Assembly: GCA_023213315.1 (NCBI GenBank)
Contig: JAKCPI010010880.1
Coordinates: forward strand, 224,461-288,460
DNA: 64,000 nucleotides
From: Euborellia annulipes
Lineage: Eukaryota; Arthropoda; Insecta; Dermaptera; Anisolabididae
Reading direction: 5' to 3'
Numbering within the stretch: position 1 is the stretch's first letter; every line of letters begins with the position of its first letter. This document shows positions 56,201-63,785 of the stretch, piece after piece. The notes beneath the pieces are model-generated. The model ran no database searches, had not been told where the DNA came from, and saw only the letters and a list, made by a program, of their open reading frames with translations. A program made the translations under genes and the position numbers.

Positions 56201-58942
56201 AGAAGCAACTGAATTTGCTAATCAATTTCTTGAACGGCGTTCGACCTTGAGACGTGCTGCCAAAGCTCAAGCCTCTGGTCATCGACCCAATAAACCAGAT
56301 GATCTTAATGTACCAGCTCAAGCCTTAAATCCAAACGGCGGAAGTGGCTTGCAACCTGACTTCCATGAAGTTAAAGTTCGTATCTTTTAAATTTTTATTT
56401 TTTATTTTTTAAATTTTTATTCGATATTATTTATGAACCATGTTTTGTATGAAGGTACCATGCGCCATTATGATCGAAATTGAGATAAGACCGCCATCTT
56501 GTAGGCAAAAAGATCTACCTTTTTATTTAAACCAACATTATTACTCTGTTCACTTTTTTTTGTATAAAACAAGAAAAAATGTCATTGCCATTGGGTTTGT
56601 TTACAATTGTGCAAATGAAATGGCCTTAACCTTAGATTAGGTTAATGGCGCTTGGTTCCTTCGTTCATAACATAGTCCATATGACCATTAAGAAAATTTT
56701 TTTATTTATATTATTGGATCCGATTTAATTTAACTAAAATATCCAACATATTTTTATAAAATTTTATTTTAATAAAATTTTATCTGCAACACCAATGTCT
56801 ATGATATTTTTGGTAATTTAAATTCTTGTTTAAAATTGTTTAAACATTTTATTTAAATAGATGCAAGGGAATAGATTAGAATTAGGGCCGCAGGCAGACT
56901 TGACGGGCCCCGGGGCTACATAATAATACGCCCCCACCCTAAAAGTTTTTTTTTTTTTTTAATTTGTAAATTGGGCTATTCATGTAAACAATTTTTTTCA
57001 CAGTTTTTGACCCAATAGTTTTTAAAACAGTTATACATAGCTTATAATCTAACAAAGATGTGAGTGTTATTTATTGGCGAGGCCAAACTTCCCTTTGCCC
57101 CCGGGAATCAAACCCAGGATCTCCAGCCTTTCCGGAGCATGGGCATGCTGCCCATTGCACTAGGCCCCGGGGGCCATAGGACGTTTGGCCTCGCCAATAA
57201 ATAACACTCACAGCTTTGTTAGATATATATCTCTATGACTTATTGTTAGTTAAAGTCCCCAAAGAATCTTGATGTTTGAATACTAATATCTGATTCAATA
57301 TAATCAGGGCGTATATAGAATTTTTTGCGGGGGGGCAAGTCACTTAAATAATTTTTGAGAAAAATGTTTTTTTTTAAGAAATTATATATTTTTTCACACG
57401 AAATTTTTTAGAAGCTTTTTCATTGCGGACCAAATTGTCCATCCTGGGAAAGGTTTGTTGCGTGATGTCTGTATATCCCTATATATTTATATGTGTTTGG
57501 TAATTTTCAGGGGGCCCGGGCCCGCTCGGACCCCCCCCCCCCCACCCTTATAACGCCCCCAATATATAAATCTCGAAAATATTTAAATAGCTTATAATAT
57601 TTATTTAAATAAAAAAAGTTATTTAAAAATTTGTTAAAATTCCTGAAAGAGTAATAATAACAGGACCGCAACGAGGGCGTGGCAAAACAGGCGCCCGTCT
57701 GGGGGCTCAAAACAAAAGAGACCGATCAAGTTGGGAGTTGTGGGAATGACACCCCCCCCCCCCCCTTTCCCTCTAGCACATTTCACTTTATATATTTTAC
57801 AAAAATCATATATACATTACATATGGAGCACAATAACTTTAAAGAGGTAGGGCTTGGCATAAAAAAGATTACGGGAGGAGCAAGTTAGCCACTTGCCACA
57901 GGCGCTTCATACACTCGTTACGGCACTGAATAATAATATATCTAAACAGTTTTTATAAAATTGCTTTCCCCGCCTGGAGTGATGCAAAATTGTCAATTAT
58001 TGATTAGTCAGCTTTCCTAGTTAATTCTGTTTCCACAACTAAATCATCCAGACGTGATAAACTGTTATGACACATACCATAGTAGATTAAGAAAATTATA
58101 TTTTTAATTATAATTCTAGAAGAATTTTTAAGACCACATTTTTGTATTAATTATTTATTAAAAATATTTTATATACTGTACAATGTTTCGACAGCTTATT
58201 CTGCAGCCGTTATCAAGTACTGTGCACTTGCTCCAACTCAAGTGAACTGAGTGCCATGTCCGTTACGTGCCTTTTTATATACAACGACGTCAGTGCAAAG
58301 CCACCTAACGGACATGGCAGTCATTTCACTGGAGTCGAAGCAAGTGCACAGTACTTGATAACGGCTGCAGAATAAGCAGTCGAAACGTTGTTCACTATTT
58401 ATATATATTTTTAATAAATAATTAATACAAAAATGTGGTCTATAATTAAAAATTCTCCTAATATATAATAATAATTCAAACCACAAAAACAGATTCGTGA
58501 TAAATATAATTATAGGATTTGTGCTTAAAGGGCCTGGGCCCCTCGGAGTGCCCGGGATATAGCCCCCCCCCCCCCCCTGTCTGCGGCCCTGACTAGAATA
58601 AAGAATAAATTCATTTTTTATATAATTTTATGCCTTACGAACTTTTTAGTATCTTTAAAAAATTCTCAAATTAGCATTGGTTGTCTTGGTAAAAAGTTAT
58701 AAAAATTTGCGAGCCGTGAAAGCAAGCTTCTAATTGGGCAATAATAATTTTGATCATAAATCAAGGTTTTTTTAGAGCTAGCATTAAAAAATCTTATTTT
58801 GAATTATTAAATTTTTCAGGGCAAAGGCAAAAAATCTAAAAAAAACAAAATGATAAAAGTGGACCATCGTATTTTGGGATTTAATGTAACAGCTTCACAA
58901 GATCGTATCAATGTTGGCGATCGAGATTATGCAGAAATGTGA
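35228..58942 (+). CDS. GIGYF: GRB10-interacting GYF protein (17 coding exons, ~1487 aa)
   Basis: Exons: 35228-35259, 35402-35597, 37395-37683, 38438-38699, 39645-39881, 43784-44047, 44122-44521, 46737-46975, 47120-47207, 49155-49233, 49951-50075, 51101-52274, 52336-52560, 53727-53916, 53996-54277, 56116-56375, 58820-58942. Phases agree throughout except one extra base in exon 3. Landmarks: N-terminal 'FGPEWLRNL' and 4EHP-binding segment [12 protein letters not shown] (30-41); RGG/Gly-rich region (~107-260); 'LPEWATEH...SFDSSGAF' (~312-335), the segment linked to DDX6/Me31B binding in this family; polyproline run then GYF domain (~627-690, [23 protein letters not shown]); Q/P-rich part; Glu/Arg/Lys coiled coil (~960-1095); '[20 protein letters not shown]'; the conserved helical C-terminus 'FSEWCTKTL...[21 protein letters not shown]'; ending '[18 protein letters not shown]'. 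Known role: cytoplasmic scaffold that with 4EHP represses translation and promotes decay of target mRNAs, including on stalled ribosomes. Confidence 0.95.
36008..36228. mobile_element. Inverted-repeat MITE (CACTGAGGGACAATATTAAGT ends)
   Basis: The left end 36008- and the right end mirror over about 45 bp with 'CCCATGCGTTTTCTACTTG' inside. A decayed relative lies at about 35810-35990. The ends resemble Tc1/mariner termini, but a TA duplication is not clear. Lies in GIGYF intron 2. Confidence 0.55.
36229..37394. other. GIGYF intron 2, remaining part
   Basis: Very AT-rich. No exon in phase and no repeat recognised. Confidence 0.4.
37395..37683 (+). CDS. GIGYF: GIGYF exon 3 with a one-base frame break in a G run
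   Basis: The first part reads [21 protein letters not shown]...TGPGG in the frame set by exon 2. After the run of eight G at about 37498-37505 the correct frame ([14 protein letters not shown]...[11 protein letters not shown]...RSFDRSQ) is shifted by one base. Removing one G gives 288 bp and joins both halves and exon 4 ([11 protein letters not shown]). Without that, exon 3 runs into unrelated residues and a stop at 37596-37598. Confidence 0.85.
37940..38403. mobile_element. Palindromic element with best-preserved hammerhead-like core, split by a tRNA-like SINE
   Basis: Outer arms TATATCAAGGAAGGG... and ...CATCCTTCCTTGATATA. - strand core 38037-38006: CTGAAGA, hairpin GGACTC-TATC-GAGACC, GAAACGTC, with TTATTGGGCC upstream complementary (9 of 10) to GGCCAAATAA downstream. 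The + strand copy (38306-38337) has a perfect 10-bp outer stem (38296-38305 with 38338-38347) but CTGAAGT. An S3 SINE lies in the spacer. In GIGYF intron 3. Confidence 0.8.
38148..38235 (+). mobile_element. tRNA-like SINE, family S3
   Basis: 'GCTGTGGTCCAGTGGGTACTC' (box A-like) and two copies of 'ATCCGTGGTTCGACT' (box B-like duplicated), then CCCGGCGGCAC and a T-run. Nested in the palindromic element at 37940-38403. Confidence 0.55.
38930..39475. mobile_element. S1 SINEs: 3' fragment (-) and complete copy (+) flanking another repeat
   Basis: 38930-39015 is the S1 tail in reverse (CACACAGTCTTTTCGGCAACTTAGGCC). 39227-39475 is a complete S1 on + with head 'CTTGGCGTAGTTGGTAGCG', 'GGTTCAGATCC' and the AAGCCATTTGGATACCAAATGG palindrome. 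Between and after them lies the sequence 'AGAGAATAGCATTTTT', repeated at 39530, 54490 and 55530. Confidence 0.65.
40195..41078 (+). repeat. R1 repeat, copy 9, interrupted by a reverse S1 SINE
   Basis: Head hairpin 40195-40285. Body breaks at TGTAAAATTT (about 40331) and resumes with the same TGTAAAATTT at about 40610. The S1 insert at about 40355-40610 is on the - strand. Tail hairpin at 41040-41076. Confidence 0.75.
41500..41968 (-). repeat. R1 repeat, copy 10
   Basis: Reverse orientation, from 'AAAGTATTGAGAACATGTC' through GTTTTGAGGTCCCC and the AAAAGTACT block to a shortened head hairpin ending near 41965. Part of the body is deleted. Confidence 0.7.
41969..42829. other. GIGYF intron 5, remaining part
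   Basis: AT-rich, no exon or repeat recognised. Confidence 0.35.
42830..43640 (-). repeat. R1 repeat, copy 11, interrupted by an S1 SINE and (TA)n
   Basis: Body from 'GTGGGTCCCGTAAATTGG' to about 43195. S1 SINE on + at 43216-43440. A TA-rich microsatellite at about 43468-43518. Then the head hairpin 43530-43620 and a TTTCTCTTACC tail. It lies just before GIGYF exon 6. Confidence 0.7.
44757..45400 (-). repeat. R1 repeat, copy 12
   Basis: Reverse orientation; tail hairpin at 44757-44800 (ACTTTATCTTACCTATATATG...), GAGGTCCCCTGAATCC, 'GCTCTTTAAAATGTATATTCTC', head hairpin ending near 45395. Confidence 0.75.
45540..45895. mobile_element. hAT-type MITE-like sequence with G/C homopolymers
   Basis: G14 run at about 45604 and C-run near 45870, with 'GGGGCCCGGGCCTCCTCG' and a 'TTATATACGCCCC' end. 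The same internal wording occurs at 57303-57557, so both belong to one family. Duplications not determined. Confidence 0.5.
45917..46135. mobile_element. Palindromic element with CTGATGA core
   Basis: Arms 45917-45982 and 46076-46135 (TTAAACACTAGGTTATTTGTTTCAAAGGTTTTATTAA and its mirror). On the - strand 46010-45985 reads CTGATGA, a perfect GACAA-GTAA-TTGTC hairpin, then GAAATAC. The GUC/GUU trinucleotide found in other copies is absent. In GIGYF intron 7. Confidence 0.65.
46737..49233 (+). CDS. GIGYF: GIGYF exons 8-10 encoding the GYF domain
   Basis: 46737-46975 gives the polyproline run and '[12 protein letters not shown]'; 47120-47207 gives '[29 protein letters not shown]'; 49155-49233 gives '[21 protein letters not shown]'. 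The aromatic residues that build the GYF proline-peptide pocket (W, Y in W-x-Y-x-D-P; GPF; GYF) are present. A self-contained proline run lies just N-terminal of the domain, a possible internal ligand. Confidence 0.95.
47580..49005 (+). repeat. Locally repeated ~150-bp unit in GIGYF intron 9
   Basis: Three full copies (47580-47740, 48264-48420, 48866-49005) and a stub (48586-48612) share GCACTAAGGAAGCTTCGTTT, GTGCAAAATTAAAAGATCTT, CAATCCAGAGACGGATC and CTCTCGCAAGAGATCTTAC. The unit is not seen elsewhere in the window. A hAT-type MITE separates copies one and two. Confidence 0.8.
47899..48158. mobile_element. hAT-type MITE, exact 8-bp target duplication
   Basis: Ends CATGGGCGTAGCCAG and CTGGCTACGCCCATG, flanked by GCAGGATC on both sides (47891-47898 and 48159-48166). 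G-run and C-runs lie just inside the ends. No open frame, so non-autonomous. Confidence 0.9.
50335..50700. mobile_element. Palindromic-family fragment with an R1 insert
   Basis: On the - strand of 50355-50396: CTGAAGA, a GGAT-TG-ATCC hairpin, GAAACGTT. An R1 fragment (about 50400-50605, AAGTACTAGTACT) follows, then 'TCGGCCGAAAAGTTTCAGAAG' and 'GGCTGCATCCTCTTCCC', the other end. In GIGYF intron 11. Confidence 0.6.
51101..52274 (+). CDS. GIGYF: GIGYF exon 12: Q/P-rich region and coiled coil
   Basis: A 391-codon exon, the largest in the gene. Residues 1-45 are Pro/Ser-rich, then glutamine- and proline-rich repeats ([13 protein letters not shown]..., [11 protein letters not shown]), a Trp/Gly patch ([19 protein letters not shown]), then ~135 residues of Glu/Lys/Arg/Gln heptad-like sequence that should form a long charged coiled coil, as in other GIGYF proteins. 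Confidence 0.9.
52561..53726. other. GIGYF intron 13
   Basis: Contains a decayed R1-like stretch (about 52970-53040, 'TGCGATCGTGTCAAAAA', 'AAAAAAGTGAGTCCC') and a G13 run with 'CTAGGGAATTTGGCTGG' ends at about 53340-53425 from a hAT-type MITE. No further exon seen. Confidence 0.4.
54688..55312. mobile_element. PIF/Harbinger-like non-autonomous element (TAA duplication)
   Basis: Ends AGGGCCCTACATACG and CGTGTGTAAGGCCCT form imperfect inverted repeats, with TAA on both sides (54685-54687, 55313-55315). Inner sub-repeats (GGTCAGGC, GTCGGGTC) recur near both ends. A short frame (about 54928-55005, [21 protein letters not shown]) may be a relic of an element protein; function not assigned. In GIGYF intron 15. 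Confidence 0.7.
55313..55540 (+). mobile_element. tRNA-derived SINE, family S1
   Basis: Head 'CTTGGTGTAGTTGTTAGCGAG', 'GGTCGCGGATTCGGATCCCAG' (box B-like), the AAGCCTTTTGGTTACCAAATG palindrome and a (GT)n-rich end. Sits directly beside the Harbinger-like element and within the repeat at 54390-55690. Confidence 0.65.
55710..55968. mobile_element. hAT-type MITE, 8-9-bp target duplication
   Basis: Ends AGCGGCGTAACTAG and CTAGTTACGCTAATG, flanked by TATTGACAC (55701-55709 and 55969-55977). Interior G/C-rich (GGGGGCGAAG, CGCCCCCCTTCGCCCCC). In GIGYF intron 15. Confidence 0.8.
57047..57224 (-). mobile_element. Inverted-repeat element enclosing a tRNA-like sequence, copy 2
   Basis: ~42-bp inverted ends (ATCTAACAAAGATGTGAGTG... 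and mirror). On the - strand from about 57165 to 57090: 'CTAGTGCAATGGGCAGCATGCCC' (box A-like) and 'CTGGGTTTGATTCCCGGG' (T-arm/box B-like). The arms extend as far as GGCGAGGCCAAAC, longer than in the 7906 copy. Confidence 0.75.
57303..57557. mobile_element. hAT-type MITE-like sequence
   Basis: Starts CAGGGCGTATATAG, G7 run inside, 'GGGGCCCGGGCCCGCTCGG' and C13 run, ending TTATAACGCCCCC. Same family as 45540-45895. Confidence 0.55.
58123..58463. mobile_element. Palindromic element, divergent core
   Basis: Arms 58123-58245 and 58330-58463: GACCACATTTTTGTATTAATTATT... and mirror. + strand about 58357-58390 reads TTGATAA, a CTGC...GCAG hairpin, then GAAACGTTG; the first block departs from CTGANGA at two positions. 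The spacer holds ATGTCCGTTACGTGCC and its inverse. Confidence 0.7.
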
Positions 58943-60500
58943 TTCTTTGGACGGCGCCGGCGGGCGATTTTACTATTATCCCTCTTGCTCCTTCTTTACT
59001 CCTTAAGGATCCCTACAAACACTTCAAACAGATACATCAAAAATATATTTTATATTAGGTTTAACCAAATCTATTGTTGTGCCACTTATTATAAATCATA
59101 AACTCTAAATATGAATATATTTAATATTTATATTTTCTTTTAAAGTTTAAATCCAGTCCTTGGAAATTTATAATAAGATAATTATATAGAAACATTCTTG
59201 AATTCTCCCCTTTCTCTAATTTTTTTTTCTCTAGCTTCATTATTATATCATGATAAATATAGACTTAATTTAATTCAAACTTTAGTGTTTGCCTAAATAA
59301 AATTTTATAATGTTATAAAAAATTGAAGAATTTGTAAATTGTTACTTTTATTTTAAATTAAAAAAAATTCATCCATATTTTTTATAACTTTATATTTTAT
59401 TCCAGTCCTCTTCCTGTCAGTTTTATTAATTTTAGATCCCCAGGAATTTAAGAATGTTTTAATTTATTATATATATATACATGTATATTTCATAGCAGGC
59501 ATTTATATATATCTATATATATTTATATATATTTATATATAAAGCTTTTGTTTGTTCTTTAATATTGTTTTTATTTTATTTTTTAATATCTGATTTGTTG
59601 GTTATTTTAAATTTTTATAAATATACTGTTTCCTATTGAATTTTTCGTCCCAATCCAATGATATATATATATATATATAACTGTCTATTTTTCTAGAATA
59701 TGCCCACCGGCCCGAAATCCGTTTTCAAGAGAAAATATAAAAATGGCAAAATACCTAATTATACACAAACCATTATAAATAATAAAATAAATAACAAAAT
59801 ATAAAATAAAAAAAATAAAAAGATGCAATCAATAAACAACTCTTCTAACCCGTATGTATAATCTGTATATGGTGGCGAGAGAACTTAACACAAATTTGTT
59901 TGTTATTTGGACAGATTTTGCAGCCATAAACTGTAATGTAAATAATGTTGCAACTGAGTTTTCAGATTGTATTCTTTTGTAGCTATTACATATTAAAAAT
60001 TATATTATCAAAAAAAAAGGATAAATTTTTTTAAAAAAATGAATCCTTACATGTCTTTCTTTATCCAATCGCGTTGGGATGCGATTAGAAATTCCCACAA
60101 AAAAAAAAAATAGTCTCTTTAAAATGCTTTAGATTTTGAAAAAAGTTCATTTCTGTACTGAAACGAACTATGCCTCTAAAAGGAAATGGAAAGATTTACA
60201 ATCGAGTTGGAAATTTTTATACCGTATAGAGATATACATATTACTACATTATATATATATATTATTTGTAATATTTTATTAATTTACAAATAAGCATTTA
60301 ATGTTTTCCTGTTTTTGTTAGAAATGAATGCTATTTAAACTTTTAATATTATAAAATATTTATTTAATTTTCTGTTGATATTATCGCTGGAAAAATTTTC
60401 CATCAAAAGTTCCTGGTTATGTCCTTTTCCTTAGAATTAGGACGCAATTCCTATTTGACAATACAAATCTAGTTATAATAATATTTAATGGCTGATAATA
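58943..60500 (+). other. GIGYF 3' UTR and downstream sequence
   Basis: AT-rich after the stop at 58942, with (TA)n at about 59467-59480 and 59660-59678, and many AATAAA-like sites at 59780-59815. The transcript end is probably within the first kilobase or so but cannot be fixed. No other gene seen. Confidence 0.4.
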
Positions 60501-60502
60501 TA

Positions 60503-60755
60503 TGTAAGAAGGATATGAAAATGCAGGCAGCCAAAAATAAAAACACTCTCGATTCTCTGAACGTTCAAGTAAATTTATTCACCCATCCTCAGTGAACACT
60601 AAAAAAAGAATACATATAATATGTGTCTATATTATAGCGTATTGATTACAAATATTCTATTTTTAGTGTTCACTGAGGATGAGTGAATAAACCCGAAACC
60701 CAGAGTATCGAGACTGTTTTTATTTTTAGCTGCCTACATTTTCATATTCTTAAAT
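60503..60755. mobile_element. Palindromic element with CTGAGGA core
   Basis: Arms GGATATGAAAATGCAGGCAGCC... and ...GGCTGCC-type mirror to 60755. + strand 60673-60699 reads CTGAGGA ... ACCCGAAAC; on the left arm (- strand) CTGAGGA is at 60592-60586 but GAAAC is lost. Same family as 14521 and 63786. Confidence 0.7.
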
Positions 60756-60941
60756 ACAAATCTAGTATTTAAAAGTTGCATGGTGTGCTTGAACTTTGGT
60801 GGATTCTTTTTGGAATATTTTTTTGTTTCTCTTTTTTAATGTTCTTACCAGGGCTGGGGAGTCTGTGTCGCCAATTTTACTTTGCCGGTGTAGTGTCGAC
60901 ATAAAATAAAATCATTCATAAAATATAGTATTAAAAAAAAA

Positions 60942-61110
60942 GCCCTCGGGCCTTGGTGTAGAGGTTAGCGTACTGGCCTTTTATACCAAGGGTCGTGGGT
61001 TCGCATCCCGACCCAGGCGACAAATTATTTAAATTGTATTGACTACCAATCAATTTAAATAAATAGGGACGGGGTCTAAATGGCCAAAAAGACCTTAAAT
61101 GAAATTTTAA
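60942..61110 (+). mobile_element. tRNA-derived SINE, family S2 (uninterrupted)
   Basis: 'CTTGGTGTAGAGGTTAGCGTAC' and 'GGTCGTGGGTTCGCATCCCG' give clear box A- and box B-like motifs and a cloverleaf-like fold with a partly paired acceptor stem. Body 'TTGACTACCAATCAATTTAAATAAATAGGG', then 'GGCCAAAAAGACCTTAAAT' and an A-run. Best-preserved S2 head in the window. Confidence 0.7.
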
Positions 61111-61769
61111 AAAATAAAAAAAAAAACTTATTTTTTCGGTGTTGGCATATTTTTCTGCTAACAGCCCAGCCCTGGCTCTTAATTGCATGAATTTATACTT
61201 TTTCGGAAAAAAGGTGGGACATACATTGTTTATTGCTAGTACAAATTTTAAAGATTCATTTATTATTTTTCTTGTCTCACACTCTAGCTTCATTACAAAT
61301 TTTTTTAATATTTATATTTATTTGTTAAATTTTTCTTTTCAGAATCTCTAATAACACCTACTTCTAATTCTTTTTTCCAAATTTCTTTCAAACGATCGAG
61401 CGATCATTTGTATCTTAATTTCGAAAGCTGATCCACAGAATTTTAGGAAAGAAATGCTGGCTGCCACTCTCAAATGCTTACTAAATTTGATTCCTAGATG
61501 AATTTAGAATACCATCTCATACACTACTAATATGTATTTTTTATGAGTGTAATGGTCTAGGATTAAAAACTCAAACGATAGACTTTATTATGTGAGCGAA
61601 TTTTTTTCTTATTCATTTACATTAATTTATTTTAACCATTTGTGTCAATACTTACGAAACATATTAGTGGATGTGAAAAACAAATAATATAAAATATATT
61701 ATGAACAGATATTACTTCTAGGAATACATTTTGCATTTGAAGAGTATTTTTCATTCAATTTTTAATTTG
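61111..61769. other. Intergenic sequence, unrecognised
   Basis: AT-rich, short chance frames only, no repeat partner recognised. Confidence 0.35.
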
Positions 61770-62235
61770 ATTTTTTACTTTCTCTTACCTCTATATGTTA
61801 ATATATTTAGAGAGAAAATATTGGATTCATGTCAAAAATTCAATGTCGAGATTTCGATGAATATACACTTTTTGAGGTCCCCTGAATCCAAAAAAAAGGT
61901 TTTCGCGACATGGTCTGTCTGTGTATGTGTCTGTGAACAAAATATCTCAAGAAAGAAAAGAGCTAGTTGGTTGAAATTATATATTTAAGTTAGGTACCCC
62001 CCTGGGACTTAACACGAAGCTTTTGAACAAAATCGACCAAAAAGTATTAGTACTTTACTAATGTACTTTTTCGGTTTTTTTTCGATTTTCTCAAAATTAG
62101 CTTTAACGATTTTGACTAAAAATTCAAAAATCAATTATTTTTTAGGTGCTCTTTCAAATCTATATTCTCATTTTGCTCTCAAAATTGTTTGAACTACACT
62201 TTACTCTTGTTCTTCATAGGAAAGAAGAGAGAGTG
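61770..62235 (-). repeat. R1 repeat, copy 13 (head missing)
   Basis: Tail hairpin TTACTTTCTCTTACCTC...AGAGAGAAAATA at 61773-61812, GAGGTCCCCTGAATCC, AGTATTAGTACTTTACT, and 'GTTCTTCATAGGAAAG' at the end. A (TA)n run at 62243-62270 follows. Confidence 0.75.
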
Positions 62236-62488
62236 TTTAAAAAAAATATATATATATATATATATATATATTTTTTAACACTTTCTCATTCGCACTCAGT
62301 GGTGGTGTCACCTTTATCTGGTCCTAATTAGAGAACTCTCATTTAATTGCATATGCTTGGAGTGTAGGCTTTCACAGTTGTTATCATTAGTAAAAGAATT
62401 TGGTTTTAAAGTTAAACAGAAAATCAAATTTTTTTACAAATTGCATATGCTCTCCTAATTATATAAAATTAAAAATTTAATAATCGAT

Positions 62489-62653
62489 CATGGGCCTAAC
62501 TAGGGGGGTGCCTGCCCCCCCCCCCAGAAGGCTCGTGCCCCCCCCCCCCCCAGAAAGCTCCCTTCTCCAAGAAAAATTGAGAAAATATGGGGCTTTTCAT
62601 AGCTGGTCCCATGGCCCCCCCCCCCCCAGCCAAATTCTCTAGTTACGCCCACG
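62489..62653. mobile_element. hAT-type MITE, 8-bp target duplication
   Basis: Ends CATGGGCCTAACTAG and CTAGTTACGCCCACG, flanked by TAATCGAT (62481-62488) and TAATCGAC (62654-62661). Four C-runs inside. Only 165 bp. Confidence 0.8.
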
Positions 62654-63103
62654 TAATCGACATAAAAATAGAATATTATTTCCAGGCTTGGTCTTTTGAT
62701 TTGCTTTTGGAGAGGGCTAGAATTTTTTTTCATAAAAAAGGTGATAGTTCCAAATATATATTTTTAAGAGAGAAATAAAAAAATTTAACAATCTTATAAT
62801 TTTAATATAATTGAGTAAGTTTTAGTCCTGGAGGGAGGGGACCTAAGTTGAATACACTCTAATTTACCGGTTTTTTTGCCGATCAATTTTGGCGCCATAC
62901 AATTTCTTTTTGAAATAGATATTAGATTCTTAATTTTTAATAACTACAGTATTTTTTATATTTCTAGTTTTATACAAATTTAAAATTTTTATTTTATAAG
63001 TTTTAAATATAAATTAATAATATAAATTTTTTTTAAGTGAACTAAATGAACGCACTCATTGGTTTTGTATATTCTTTGAATACGATCCTCTCATGAGTGT
63101 CTC

Positions 63104-63615
63104 AGTGAACAAATGTGTGAGTGTTAAGTTTATTTTTTTAAGTGTGGTTTATCGTTGATTTAGACTAATTAATTGGATTTATTATTATAAAAGGTGAGTT
63201 TCCTATTTATATTTTATCACTTTATAACTATTTTTACATAGGCCTATCCAAATCACATAATATAAAGACAACTTTTTTTTGGGTATAGGACTAATGGTTT
63301 TATTCCATTCCCCTTTTGATTTAATACACGTATAAATTCAAAAAGAATATTAAATATTTCAATGGCGATTATTTTTTTATAATTTATGAAATTAATTTTT
63401 ACAATTCTAAGCTAATAAATTTATCACTATATATAAAATTATATACCGGTATATCAGAATATATCTACATTCAAAGAATATATAAATTGTATTAAAGATT
63501 TTGATTATTAGTTTCTAAAAATAAATTATCCCATCCTCACTCTCTTTATTTCTCTCACCCTTACAGATATATGCTAATTTTCTTTTATACCTTCATTTCT
63601 GAAATGGACTTGAAG
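63104..63615 (+). other. Possible 5' exons of a downstream gene
   Basis: TCAGTG at 63102-63107 matches the arthropod initiator; an exon to 63193 would end AAAAG|GTGAGT. After a 373-bp intron, 'CTCTCACCCTTACAG' precedes a short exon 63567-63615 with ATG at 63571 (in frame with a second ATG at 63604) and donor AAG|GTGAGG. The reading frame through MDLK continues past the window. Splice signals are good, but no homology can be tested on so short a peptide. Confidence 0.3.
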
Positions 63616-63785
63616 GTGAGGATAAAAGAAGAGAGTGAAAAAAAAAAAATTAAAAATCCGAAACACAGTTTGATCTTTTTAAAATTCTCATGTAATCAAA
63701 CACATCATCCAACTTTCTCTTATCTTATTTTTTCACTAATTTGCGGCATCTGAGGCCATATATATAGGGTTATACTTTAGCAATA

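Larger units (their letters stand above)
56883..58591. mobile_element. 1.7-kb nested hAT-type composite in GIGYF intron 16
   Basis: Ends TAGGGCCGCAGGCAG and CTGTCTGCGGCCCTG with flanks ATTAGAAT (56875-56882) and ACTAGAAT (58592-58599), one mismatch. Inside are a tRNA-like inverted-repeat element (57047-57224), a second G/C-run MITE (57303-57557) and a palindromic element (58123-58463). Whether the whole is one element filled by insertions or a coincidence of ends is inference. Confidence 0.6.

Noticed and set aside
60942..61015. Functional tRNA gene
   Set aside because: Box A- and B-like motifs are present, but the acceptor stem has a mismatch, the body continues into a repeated SINE tail, and the same unit recurs several times.
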